A DNA stretch of 8,459 bases. Origin: Actinotalea sp. (GTDB lineage: Bacteria > Actinomycetota > Actinomycetes > Actinomycetales > Cellulomonadaceae). Numbering within the stretch: the stretch's first letter is position 1; every line of letters begins with the position of its first letter. This document shows, one piece after another, positions 1 through 6,315 of the stretch. Both the position numbers and the translations under genes were made by a program. The notes below the pieces were generated by a model. The model did not search any database and was not told the origin of the DNA. It saw only the letters and a program-made list of their open reading frames with translations. The stretch spans positions 1 through 8,459 of the forward strand of contig JACIXM010000076.1 of the NCBI GenBank assembly GCA_014360395.1, given 5' to 3'.

Positions 1-150
1 CGAGGGGATCCGGTAGGCGATCCGCTCGGGGGCCTCCGGCGCTGCGCTGCGGATCTGCTCCCGCAGGTCCTCCAGGGCCGCCCGCTGCTCGGGCGGCAGT
101 GCCGCGAGGTAGGCGTCGACCTCCTCGGGACGGTGCGCGGCGCCTGCCAC
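1..150 (-). CDS. DUF1801 (YdhG-like) protein, N-terminal 50 residues, cut by window edge
   Basis: The reading frame starts at a GTG (150) and runs off the left edge, so only 50 residues are visible. A strong ribosome binding site (GAGGGGAGG) lies about six bases upstream of the GTG and fixes the start. The visible part contains EEVDAYLAALPPEQRAALE, then LREQIRSAAPEAPERIAYRIPS. The pattern 'valine-aspartate-x-tyrosine-leucine, then proline-glutamate, then an R-x-x-I helix, then an E-x-I-x-Y turn' is typical of the DUF1801 / YdhG family of small soluble alpha/beta proteins; B. subtilis Fra (YdhG) in this group is described as a frataxin-like iron chaperone. The gene follows disA on the same strand after a 38-base gap and could be the last gene of the radA-disA transcript. 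The family call is by recognition of the N-terminus; the role here is unknown. Confidence 0.62.
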   Translation of the reverse strand, partial: MAGAAHRPEEVDAYLAALPPEQRAALEDLREQIRSAAPEAPERIAYRIPS

Positions 151-188
151 GGCGGGCCTCCCCTCGTCGTCCGGCCGGGCCGGCCTGC

Positions 189-1298
189 TCAGACGTAGCG
201 CTCGAGGATGCTCGACTCCGCGAGCCGGGACAGGCCCTCGCGGACGGCACGGGCCCGCTGCTCGCCGACCCCGTCGACCATCATGAGCTCGTCGATGCCC
301 GCCGCGAGCAGCTTCTGCAGGGTGCCGAAGTGCCCGACGAGGCGGTCCACGATGGTCCCCGGCAGGCGCGGCACCTTGGACAGCAGGCGGTAGCCCCGGG
401 GGCCGACCGCGCCGTCGAGGGAGTCCTCGACGCCGATGAGGCCGAGGACGCGCGCGATGTGGGTGAGGTCGAGCAGCTCGGTCGCGTCGAGCGTGGCGAG
501 CGCCGCCTGCACCTCCGCCAGGCTCCGGCCGGACCGGCCGTCCTCGACGTAGTCGCGGATGACGAGCTGACGGTCCGCGCCGATCCCGCCGACCAGCTCG
601 TCGAGCTGCAGCGCCATGAGGCGGCCGTCGGTGCCGAGCTCGACGACGTAGCCGGCGATCTCCTCGGAGATGCGCCGGACCATCTCCAGCCTCTGGACGA
701 CGGCGGCGACGTCGCGGACCGTGACGAGGTCCTCGATCTCGAGGGCGGACAGCGTGCCGCTGACCTCGTCCAGGCGGGCCTTGTACCGCTCGAGGGTGGC
801 CAGGGCCTGGTTCGCCCGGGACTGGATCACGTCGGAACCCTCGAGCACGTACCGCGAGCTGCCCACGTACACCGCGACGATCCGCATCGACTGCGACACG
901 GAGATGACGGGGAAACCGGACTGCTTCGCCACCCGTTCCGCCGTGCGGTGCCGGGTTCCGGACTCGGTCGTCTCGATGGTCGGGTCGGGCAGCAGCTGCA
1001 CGGCGGCGCGCAGGATGCGGGTGGCCTCACGGTCCACGACGACGGCGCCGTCCATCTTGGCCAGCTCGCGCAGCCGGGTCGCGGAGAACTCGACGTCGAG
1101 CGCGAAGCCGCCCGAGCACATCGACTCCACCACGGCGTCGTGGCCCAGGACGATGAGCGCACCGGTCCGACCACGCAGGATCCGCTCCAGCCCGTCGCGC
1201 AGCTCCGTCCCCGGGGCGACGGCGGCAAGGGTGGAGCGCAGCATGTCCTCGGCGGAGCGCTCGGTCGTGACCACGTGACGAGGGTACGCGAGCGTCAC
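189..1298 (-). CDS. disA: DNA integrity scanning diadenylate cyclase DisA
   Basis: This 369-residue protein (B. subtilis DisA is about 360) condenses two ATP into cyclic di-AMP and slides on DNA looking for branched intermediates. The N-terminal DAC domain (about 25-150) shows VAPGT, the [11 protein letters not shown] strand, the catalytic DGA motif (83-85, KMDGAVVVD) and the ATP-binding RHR motif (GTRHRTAER, 114-122). A helical linker follows (about 155-300), and a C-terminal helix-hairpin-helix DNA-binding region includes [12 protein letters not shown] (341-352). All key residues are present, so it should be active. The GTG at 1298 was chosen because an AGGG element lies about eight bases upstream. 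An alternative GTG at 1274 (residue 9) has no ribosome binding site but sits six bases after a TACCCT box, so a shorter leaderless start is possible. It lies 82 bases after radA on the same strand, the conserved radA-disA order; RadA is reported to inhibit DisA in mycobacteria. Confidence 0.97.
   Translation of the reverse strand: MTLAYPRHVVTTERSAEDMLRSTLAAVAPGTELRDGLERILRGRTGALIVLGHDAVVESMCSGGFALDVEFSATRLRELAKMDGAVVVDREATRILRAAVQLLPDPTIETTESGTRHRTAERVAKQSGFPVISVSQSMRIVAVYVGSSRYVLEGSDVIQSRANQALATLERYKARLDEVSGTLSALEIEDLVTVRDVAAVVQRLEMVRRISEEIAGYVVELGTDGRLMALQLDELVGGIGADRQLVIRDYVEDGRSGRSLAEVQAALATLDATELLDLTHIARVLGLIGVEDSLDGAVGPRGYRLLSKVPRLPGTIVDRLVGHFGTLQKLLAAGIDELMMVDGVGEQRARAVREGLSRLAESSILERYV
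1275..1286 (-). promoter_or_regulatory. disA: Candidate internal -10 box for a leaderless disA start
   Basis: Read on the minus strand, TACCCT (1286-1281) fits the actinobacterial TANNNT -10 pattern. It is followed by exactly six bases (CGTCAC) and then the GTG at 1274, which is codon 9 of the longer disA frame. That geometry would place transcription initiation on the start codon itself. There is no convincing -35 element, so this is only a candidate. Confidence 0.25.
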
Positions 1299-1380
1299 GG
1301 CGCAGACCCTGGTCGGTGACCCGGTCGGCGCAGCGGCGCACCCGCCTCGGCGGTCCCCGCGCCCTCCGCCACCGCGGTCC

Positions 1381-2817
1381 TCACACCGTCCGCAGCCGCG
1401 CGCCGCGGGCCAGCTCGACGGCCTGGGCGACGTGCGCCGCCTCCAGGAGCGTGAGCCCCGGGACCGTCGCGGCGTCGACCGCGCCCGTCGGTACGACGGC
1501 CCGGGTGAACCCGAGGCGCCGTGCCTCGGCGAGGCGGCGGTCGAGCCCGACGACCGGGCGGATCTCCCCGGCCAGGCCGACCTCGCCGATCGCGACCAGG
1601 TGGTCGGCGAGCGGGACGTTCTCCCCGCCGCTGGCTGTCGCGAGCGCCACCGCGAGGTCCGCGCCGGGCTCCGTCACACGCGCGCCGCCGACGGAGGAGA
1701 CGTAGACGTCCTTGTCGGCGAGCGGCACGGCGGCGCGCCGCTGCAGGACGGCGAGGATCATCGCGAGCCGGCTGGAGTCGACGCCGCTCGTCGTGCGCCG
1801 GGGGTTGCTGAGCAGCGTCGGCACCACGAGGGCCTGCACCTCCGTGGCGAGGGGCCGGCGGCCGTCGAGGGTGACCGTGACGCAGGTGCCGGGCACGTGC
1901 TGCACCGCGTGGGACAGGAACAGGCCGCTGGGGTCGGGCAGCTCGACGATGCCCTGCTCGGTGAGGTCGAAGCAGCCGACCTCGTCCGTCGGGCCGTAGC
2001 GGTTCTTCGTCGCCCGGACGAACCGGAGGCGGGAGTGCCTGTCGCCCTCGAACTGGCAGACCACGTCCACGAGGTGCTCGAGGGTGCGGGGCCCGGCGAC
2101 GGTCCCGTCCTTGGTGACGTGGCCGACGAGCAGGGTGGGCAGGTCCCGCTCCTTGGCCGCCGCGATGAGGGCCGCGGCCACCTCGCGGACCTGGCTGACG
2201 CCGCCGGGGACGCCGTCGACCGCCGTCGACGCGACCGTCTGCACCGAGTCCACGACGAGCAGCGCGGGGTCGGTCTGCTCGATGTGCCCCAGGACCGCGC
2301 CGAGGTCGGTCTCCGCGGCCAGGAGGAGGCGGGGTGCCAGGGCTCCGATCCGGTCCGCGCGCAGGCGCACCTGCCCGGCGGACTCCTCGCCGGTGACGTA
2401 GAGGACGGTCCCGCCGTCGCGCGCGACCCGGCCGGCCACGTCCAGCAGCAGGGTCGACTTGCCCACGCCCGGCTCTCCGGCCATGAGCACGACGGCACCC
2501 GGGACCAGGCCGCCCCCGAGCACGCGGTCCAGCTCGCCGACGCCCGTCGCGCGGGCCCGCGCCGCCTCGACGTCGATCTCGGCGATCGGTCGGGCTGCGC
2601 CGCGCGGCGGGGTGGCCGCGGTCCGCGGCCCGGACGGCGCCGGGCCCTCCTCGGCCACGGTCCCCCATGCCTGGCACTCCCCGCAGCGCCCCACCCACTT
2701 GGAGGTGGTCCAGCCGCACTCCGAGCACGCGAAGTCCGGTCGGGCGCCGCGTGCCGCGCGGCCGCCCCGGGTGCCGCCGGCGCCCCCGGTGGAGCGCGCC
2801 GTCGTCGAGGTCGTCAT
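1381..2817 (-). CDS. radA: DNA repair/recombination ATPase RadA (Sms)
   Basis: The 478-residue protein is the RecA-like ATPase/helicase that processes branched recombination intermediates alongside RecA. An N-terminal low-complexity tail (about 1-27) precedes a four-cysteine zinc finger (C31, C34, C45, C48). The ATPase core carries Walker [10 protein letters not shown] (114-122), a Walker B strand LLVVDSVQ (187-194) and the RadA-specific KNRYG motif (271-275). A Lon-protease-like C-terminal domain (about 300-478) includes [16 protein letters not shown]. Length and every motif are as expected for RadA. The ATG at 2817 starts just before the zinc-finger tail; no Shine-Dalgarno sequence is visible, and a TANNNT box seven bases upstream suggests a leaderless start. 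The frame stays open far upstream of this ATG, but that is a high-GC effect because the extension overlaps the hydrolase and ABC genes. It is followed by disA on the same strand, as in many Firmicutes and Actinobacteria. Confidence 0.97.
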   Translation of the reverse strand: MTTSTTARSTGGAGGTRGGRAARGARPDFACSECGWTTSKWVGRCGECQAWGTVAEEGPAPSGPRTAATPPRGAARPIAEIDVEAARARATGVGELDRVLGGGLVPGAVVLMAGEPGVGKSTLLLDVAGRVARDGGTVLYVTGEESAGQVRLRADRIGALAPRLLLAAETDLGAVLGHIEQTDPALLVVDSVQTVASTAVDGVPGGVSQVREVAAALIAAAKERDLPTLLVGHVTKDGTVAGPRTLEHLVDVVCQFEGDRHSRLRFVRATKNRYGPTDEVGCFDLTEQGIVELPDPSGLFLSHAVQHVPGTCVTVTLDGRRPLATEVQALVVPTLLSNPRRTTSGVDSSRLAMILAVLQRRAAVPLADKDVYVSSVGGARVTEPGADLAVALATASGGENVPLADHLVAIGEVGLAGEIRPVVGLDRRLAEARRLGFTRAVVPTGAVDAATVPGLTLLEAAHVAQAVELARGARLRTV

Positions 2818-2830
2818 GGCCCGAACCGTA
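2818..2830 (-). promoter_or_regulatory. radA: Candidate leaderless promoter of radA (-10 box)
   Basis: On the minus strand TACGGT (2830-2825) fits TANNNT and is followed by seven bases before the ATG at 2817, which puts the predicted first transcribed base on the A of the start codon. No Shine-Dalgarno sequence is present between the box and the ATG, consistent with leaderless translation, which is common in Actinobacteria. The -35 region (about 2848-2854) is weak and falls within the inverted repeat at 2838-2857. Confidence 0.45.
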
Positions 2831-2837
2831 ACGGCGG

Positions 2838-2857
2838 GCACCGACACGGGTCGGTGC
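2838..2857. repeat. Perfect 8-bp inverted repeat between the hydrolase and radA
   Basis: GCACCGAC (2838-2845) and GTCGGTGC (2850-2857) are exact reverse complements separated by ACGG. A few more pairs can form outside with one bulged base (2858). It lies downstream of the hydrolase stop codon and just upstream of the radA -10 box, both genes reading on the minus strand. It could be a Rho-independent-like terminator without a U tract for the hydrolase, as is frequent in high-GC actinobacteria. It could equally be a protein-binding dyad over the radA -35 region. The sequence alone does not decide. Confidence 0.55.
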
Positions 2858-2894
2858 GCCGGTCCGGCGGCACCGCGATCGGGCGACCGCGCGG

Positions 2895-3668
2895 TCAGGC
2901 CCGGCGGCCGTCCAGCCAGGCGCGCGTGACGCCCCAGCACGCGCTCGCCGGGTCCAGGTGCTCCATGTGACCCTCGCCGGGCACCACCTCCAGCCGCGCG
3001 TCGTCCCCGGCCGCCCGCGCCGCGGCGACGAAACCCAGGGACTGGTCCGGCGGGACGACGTCGTCGTCGGCGCCCGTGACCGCCAGCAGCCGGACCCCGC
3101 CGGGCAGCAGCGCGAGCGGGGAGGTGGTCGCGTAGCGCACCGGGTCCTCGTCCGGGGTCGCCCCGAGCAGGTCGGTGACCGCGCCGTCGCCGAGGCGCTC
3201 GCGGGCGGCCGCGACCAGGTCCAGGACCCCGGCCTGGGCGCACACGGCCGCCGGCCGCAGCCTGGGTCGCGCGCCCGGTGCGCCGTCCGGCAGGAGGTGG
3301 CGGGCGCCGAGCCACGCCGCGAGCGTGCCGCCCGCGGAGTGGCCGACCGCGACGACGTCGTCGACGGCCAGGCCCAGCGTCGCCGCCGCGTCGACCAGGG
3401 CGTCCGCCGCGGTGGCGACGTCCTCGAAGGTCCCGGGCCACCCGCCCCCGTCGCCCACCGGTCGGTACTCGACGTTCCACACCGCCCGCTGCCCGGCGAG
3501 GAGGTCCGCGACGACGGCGTCCTGCAGGGTGCGGTCGTAGGCGGCGCGCCAGAAGCCACCGTGCACGAGGACGACGAGGCCCCGCGGCGGCGCGGCGGGC
3601 AGCCACAGGTCGGCGACCTGCCGGGCGTGCGGGCCGTACCGGTGGGTGAGGGCGGGCTGGGCCTGCAC
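2895..3668 (-). CDS. Alpha/beta hydrolase (esterase/formamidase-like)
   Basis: The 257-residue protein is a soluble serine hydrolase of the alpha/beta fold. The oxyanion-hole motif HGGFW is at 36-40, the nucleophile elbow GHSAGG at 109-114 (Ser111), the acidic residue in GADDDVVP (Asp202/203) and the catalytic histidine in GEGHMEHLDP (His234), so the triad is complete. HGGFW plus the NVEYRPVGDGGGWPGTF stretch resembles the kynurenine-formamidase/BD-FAE side of the superfamily, but the substrate cannot be named. No signal peptide is visible, so it is probably cytoplasmic. GTG 3668 was chosen because a clean GGAGG lies five bases upstream; a longer frame to 3743 adds 25 residues with no family similarity and would run into the divergent ABC gene. 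The gene is divergent from the ABC exporter across about 73 bases and is followed by radA after 77 bases, separated by an inverted repeat. Confidence 0.85.
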   Translation of the reverse strand: MQAQPALTHRYGPHARQVADLWLPAAPPRGLVVLVHGGFWRAAYDRTLQDAVVADLLAGQRAVWNVEYRPVGDGGGWPGTFEDVATAADALVDAAATLGLAVDDVVAVGHSAGGTLAAWLGARHLLPDGAPGARPRLRPAAVCAQAGVLDLVAAARERLGDGAVTDLLGATPDEDPVRYATTSPLALLPGGVRLLAVTGADDDVVPPDQSLGFVAAARAAGDDARLEVVPGEGHMEHLDPASACWGVTRAWLDGRRA

Positions 3669-3741
3669 GGGACCTCCGGGGGTGAGCGACGGGGGACCCC
3701 GGGACCTTGCGTCGGGGGCCGCGCAGGACGACGGTCGCACC

Positions 3742-4494
3742 ATGGGACGTCACGCGCCCGTCGCCGCGCCCGGGACCCCCGCCGTCCGGGCCCGCGGCCT
3801 GCGCATCGTCCGCGGAGGGCGCCGCGGCGTCGTCGTCGTCGACGGGCTGGACCTCGACGTCCCGGCCGCCCGGGTCGTCGGGCTGCTCGGCCCCAGCGGT
3901 GGCGGCAAGACGTCCCTGCTGCGCGCCGTCGTCGGCGTCCAGAGCGACGTCACGGGCACACTGGACGTGCTCGGGCTGCCGGCGGGCGACCCGCGCCTGC
4001 GGCGGCGCATCGGCTACGTCACCCAGGCGCCGAGCGTGTACGCCGACCTCACCGTCCGGGAGAACCTGCGGTACGTCGCGGAGGTCCTCCGCGTCGGGGA
4101 GGACCGGGTGACCGCGGTGCTCCGCGACGTCGACCTGAGGCACCTGTCCGGCCGCACGGTCGCGGCGCTGTCCGGCGGGGAGCGCGCGCGGACGTCCCTG
4201 GCGATCGCGCTGCTCGGCGAGCCGGACCTGCTGGTCCTCGACGAGCCGACCGTCGGGCTCGACCCCGTGCTGCGCCGGGACCTGTGGGCGCTGTTCCACG
4301 ACCTCGCCGCGGGCGGGGCGTCGCTGCTCGTCTCCAGCCACGTCATGGACGAGGCCGAGCGGTGCGACCGCCTGCTGCTCCTGCGGCAGGGTCGTCTGCT
4401 CGCCGAGGGCGCCCCGGGCGACCTGCTCGAGCGGACGCGGACGACGACGGCCGAGGCGGCGTTCCTCGCCCTGGTCGAGGACGGCGCCTCGTGA
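3742..4494 (+). CDS. ABC transporter ATP-binding protein (ABC-2 / DrrA-like)
   Basis: This is the 250-residue nucleotide-binding subunit of an exporter. Visible motifs are Walker A GPSGGGKTS (50-58), a Q-loop in YVTQAPSVY (Q95), the signature LSGGE (143-147, Glu in place of the usual Gln), Walker B LLVLDEP (163-169) with catalytic Glu168, the D-loop GLDP (173-176) and the switch histidine in SSHVMDEAERCDR (His200). The order and the HVMDEAE region match subunits that pair with ABC-2 type permeases (drug, lipid or polysaccharide export). It is a single ATPase domain, so it must dimerise. ATG 3742 was chosen because similarity begins soon after it; the Shine-Dalgarno (AGGACGA) is weak and somewhat distant. 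The frame is open back to a GTG at 3646, but that region overlaps the divergent hydrolase. Its stop overlaps the start of the permease by four bases (GTGA), so the two are translationally coupled. The substrate is unknown. Confidence 0.92.
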   Translation: MGRHAPVAAPGTPAVRARGLRIVRGGRRGVVVVDGLDLDVPAARVVGLLGPSGGGKTSLLRAVVGVQSDVTGTLDVLGLPAGDPRLRRRIGYVTQAPSVYADLTVRENLRYVAEVLRVGEDRVTAVLRDVDLRHLSGRTVAALSGGERARTSLAIALLGEPDLLVLDEPTVGLDPVLRRDLWALFHDLAAGGASLLVSSHVMDEAERCDRLLLLRQGRLLAEGAPGDLLERTRTTTAEAAFLALVEDGAS

Positions 4495-5213
4495 GCCCCC
4501 TGCCGACGACGGGTCGCGTCCTGCGCAAGGTCGGCCACGACCACCGCACCCTGGCGATCCTCCTCGTGCTGCCCTGCGTCGTCCTCGGGCTCGTCGGGTG
4601 GATGTTCTCCGGGACGGACGTCGTGGACCGGTTCGGCCCCGTGCTGCTCGGCCTGTTCCCGGTGATCGTGATGTTCCTGGTCACCAGCGTGGCGACGCTG
4701 CGGGAGCGGCAGTCCGGGACGCTCGAGCGGCTCATGGCGGGCCCGGTGCGGCGCGGCGACGTCGTCGTCGGGTACGCGATCGCCTTCGCACTCGTCGGCG
4801 CCGGGCAGGCGCTGGTGCTGACCGCCTTCACCGTCCTGGTGCTGGGCATGGACGTCGCCGGTGACCTCGGGGGCGTGGTCCTCGTCGCGGTCCTCGACGC
4901 CGTGCTGGGCACGGCCCTGGGGCTGGCGGCCTCGGCTGTCGCCCGCACCGAGTTCCAGGCCGTGCAGATGATGCCGCTCGTGCTGTTCCCCCAGCTCGTG
5001 CTGGCCGGCCTGTTCCTGCCGCGGGACCAGATGCCCGCCGTGCTCGAGGCGGTGTCGCGCGCGATGCCGCTGACCTACGGGACGCAGGCGCTGCAGGAGC
5101 TCGCGGCGGGTGCCTCGCTCGGCGACGTCCGCGGCGCCGCCGGCGCGGTCCTGGCGTTCATCGCGGGTGCCCTCGTGCTCGGCACGCTCAGCCTGCGCCG
5201 CCGTACCCCCTGA
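4491..5213 (+). CDS. ABC-2 type transporter permease
   Basis: This 240-residue integral membrane protein forms the channel for the preceding ATPase. Hydrophobic segments suggest six transmembrane helices at roughly 21-38, 51-69, 92-118, 125-150, 160-176 and 217-234. The loop after helix 2 (RERQSGTLERLMAGPVRRGD, about 71-90) is the conserved coupling region of ABC-2/DrrB permeases that contacts the ATPase. FLPRDQMP (175-182) and MPLTYGTQAL (192-201) before the last helix are also typical of the family. The GTG start at 4491 overlaps the ATPase stop (GTGA), and GAGGA nine bases upstream, inside the ATPase gene, is a good ribosome binding site. Two-gene exporters of this kind are used for resistance or export of hydrophobic compounds. 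No biosynthetic or sensor gene lies next to this one, so the substrate stays open. Confidence 0.92.
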   Translation: MSPLPTTGRVLRKVGHDHRTLAILLVLPCVVLGLVGWMFSGTDVVDRFGPVLLGLFPVIVMFLVTSVATLRERQSGTLERLMAGPVRRGDVVVGYAIAFALVGAGQALVLTAFTVLVLGMDVAGDLGGVVLVAVLDAVLGTALGLAASAVARTEFQAVQMMPLVLFPQLVLAGLFLPRDQMPAVLEAVSRAMPLTYGTQALQELAAGASLGDVRGAAGAVLAFIAGALVLGTLSLRRRTP

Positions 5214-5229
5214 GGCGCTCCGCCGGGCG

Positions 5230-5263
5230 GGAACCGGCCGACGAGACCGGGGCGACCGGCTCC
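5230..5263 (+). terminator. Weak hairpin after the ABC operon
   Basis: GGAACCGG (5230-5237) can pair with CCGGCTCC (5256-5263) with one mismatch across an 18-base loop. It begins 16 bases after the permease stop codon, where a terminator is expected. There is no T tract, the loop is large, and CCGG-rich DNA makes chance pairing likely, so this is only a weak candidate. Confidence 0.2.
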
Positions 5264-5323
5264 GGATGACGAGCAGGACGCGCCGTCGTCGGGGACCGAC
5301 AGGAGACCGCCCCGGTCACCGCC

Positions 5324-5359
5324 TAGGCTTTCGGGGACGTCACGGGCAGGGAGACGAGG
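5324..5359 (+). promoter_or_regulatory. Candidate promoter -10 box and RBS for the unknown membrane protein
   Basis: TAGGCT (5324-5329) fits the actinobacterial TANNNT -10 pattern and stands out in very GC-rich DNA. A start near 5336 would give a leader of about 24 bases containing AGGGAGACGAGG next to the ATG at 5360. No good -35 box is seen. The same TAGGCT hexamer, also close after a GTCAC, precedes proC. Confidence 0.45.
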
Positions 5360-6190
5360 ATGGCTGACGACACCCGCGGACCGGCGGGACCCCCGGCGGA
5401 CGGGGCGGCAGGGGCGGACGACGGCACCACGGGTGGCGCACCCGGACGGCACGGGCGGTCGAGCCCGGGGCGGGGGCGCCTCTGGGCGGCCCTGGCGGTG
5501 GTGCTCGTCGTCGTCGCGGTGGTGGTCGCGGTGCTGCTCCTCGTCAACCGGCCCGACCGGGCGCCGGTCGCGGAGCCTCCGGCCGAGCCGGAGACGGTGA
5601 CCCTGCCCGTCCCGACGCCGACCGTGGAGCCCGTCGCGCTGCCGGAGGGGGCCTCGGCGTTCCTCCAGGCCATGCCCACGGAGGTCCTCGCCTTCGCGCT
5701 GACGGAGGTCGCCGAGGACCCGGGCGACCTCACCCAGGGCGCCCTGGAGTCCTACCGCCTCGCCTACGACGACGGCGAGCGGCAGATCGTCGCGACGGCC
5801 GGCCAGTGGCGCGACCCGGAGGGCGTCACCCGGCGGTTCGAGGAGGTCGTCGCGGCGCAGGAGGAGGCCGTGGGCGTGCCCGCCGAGGAGGCCGGCGCCC
5901 CGGACGACGGCGGGCCCACGGACGACGGCGCCACGGACGACGCAGCGACGGACGACGCCGCGACGGAGGGCGACGGCGGGGACGGCTCGGACGGCGCCAC
6001 GCAGGGCCCGGACACCCCGCGGCTGGAGACGGGGTCGGTCGAGGTCGACGGCGAGCAGGTGGGCCGGTTCCTCCAGCTCACCGGTACGGACGGCACCGGC
6101 ACGCTGTGGTGGACCAACGGGACTGTGCTGCTGCGGCTCGAGGGGCCGGGGGAGGCGCTGCGCGACGTCTACGCGGCGTTCCCGCTCTGA
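5360..6190 (+). CDS. Single-pass membrane protein of unknown function with acidic repeat linker
   Basis: I do not recognise the family of this 276-residue protein. Residues 1-40 are a Gly/Pro/Asp-rich, probably disordered cytoplasmic tail ending in basic residues. Residues 41-62 form one strong Val/Leu/Ala transmembrane helix, and 63-98 are a Pro/Glu/Thr-rich stalk. A first folded segment (about 97-172) includes FLQAMPTEVLAFALTEV and a YDDGERQIVATAGQWRDPEG stretch. An acidic linker (about 173-220) contains three TDD units (187-189, 192-194, 197-199) and many Asp/Gly. A second segment (about 221-276) has the strands GSVEVDGEQVGRFLQLTG and TLWWTNGTVLLRLEGP. The positive-inside rule suggests the C-terminal part is outside the cell. 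The two segments read like halves of one small beta-rich domain. It sits alone between the ABC genes and proC with its own promoter-like sequence, and no partner is evident. The start is fixed by the ATG and a good Shine-Dalgarno. Confidence 0.8.
   Translation: MADDTRGPAGPPADGAAGADDGTTGGAPGRHGRSSPGRGRLWAALAVVLVVVAVVVAVLLLVNRPDRAPVAEPPAEPETVTLPVPTPTVEPVALPEGASAFLQAMPTEVLAFALTEVAEDPGDLTQGALESYRLAYDDGERQIVATAGQWRDPEGVTRRFEEVVAAQEEAVGVPAEEAGAPDDGGPTDDGATDDAATDDAATEGDGGDGSDGATQGPDTPRLETGSVEVDGEQVGRFLQLTGTDGTGTLWWTNGTVLLRLEGPGEALRDVYAAFPL
5917..5965 (+). repeat. Short imperfect ACGGACGACG repeats coding for Thr-Asp-Asp units
   Basis: Three imperfect copies built on CACGGACGACG / GACGGACGACG occur at about 15-base spacing and encode three TDD units (residues 187-199) in the linker of the unknown membrane protein. 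The unit length is a multiple of three, so copy-number change would keep the reading frame. Such repeats can expand or contract by slippage; whether they vary between strains cannot be seen here. Confidence 0.5.
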
Positions 6191-6236
6191 CCCGGACGGC
6201 TCTGCCGCGGCCGACCGGCGCTCCACGACGCGCCTT

Positions 6237-6250
6237 CCGGTCACCGGTCA
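6237..6250 (+). repeat. Tandem CCGGTCA direct repeat upstream of proC
   Basis: CCGGTCA occurs twice with no gap (6237-6243 and 6244-6250), and a third GGTCA follows at 6256-6260, directly before the TAGGCT box. The position over the -35 and spacer region would suit a regulator binding site, but the copies are short and chance is not excluded. Confidence 0.3.
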
Positions 6251-6261
6251 GGGTGGGTCAC

Positions 6262-6312
6262 TAGGCTGCTCACCGCGGCGTGCGGCCGGCGCGACGCGCA
6301 CCATCGGGAGGT
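6262..6312 (+). promoter_or_regulatory. proC: Candidate proC promoter -10 box and ribosome binding site
   Basis: TAGGCT (6262-6267) fits TANNNT, and CGGTCA (6238-6243) is a weak -35 candidate at 18 bases. A start near 6274 would give a leader of about 42 bases ending in GGGAGG (6306-6311), four bases before the ATG. This would be the promoter for proC and, by read-through and coupling, for the lacI-type gene. Confidence 0.45.
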
Positions 6313-6315
6313 GTG

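Noticed and set aside
99..1319. A 406-codon open frame on the plus strand across disA
   Set aside because: It is antisense to disA, whose motifs are unmistakable. Its translation is Arg/Asp/Gly-rich with no domain; long antisense frames are usual at this GC content.
1299..1380. Possible small gene or regulatory element between radA and disA
   Set aside because: No start with a ribosome binding site, hairpin with a T tract or promoter box stands out in this 82-base gap.
1295..3559. A 754-codon open frame on the minus strand across radA and the hydrolase
   Set aside because: It lies out of frame with both genes and gives low-complexity Arg/Gly/Pro sequence, a high-GC artefact.
2818..4341. Upstream extension of the radA frame to give a 986-residue protein
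   Set aside because: The added part crosses the hydrolase and the ABC genes, has no family similarity, and RadA is normally about 450-480 residues starting near the zinc finger.
2958..4490. Upstream extension of the permease frame to give a 751-residue protein
   Set aside because: The extension is antisense to the hydrolase and out of frame with the ATPase. The GTG at 4491 with GTGA overlap and a ribosome binding site explains the start.
6214..6241. Possible terminator after the unknown membrane protein (GGCGC...GCGCC inside ACCGG...CCGGT)
   Set aside because: The stems are five bases, the two pairings compete, and there is no T tract; such pairs are common by chance in this DNA.
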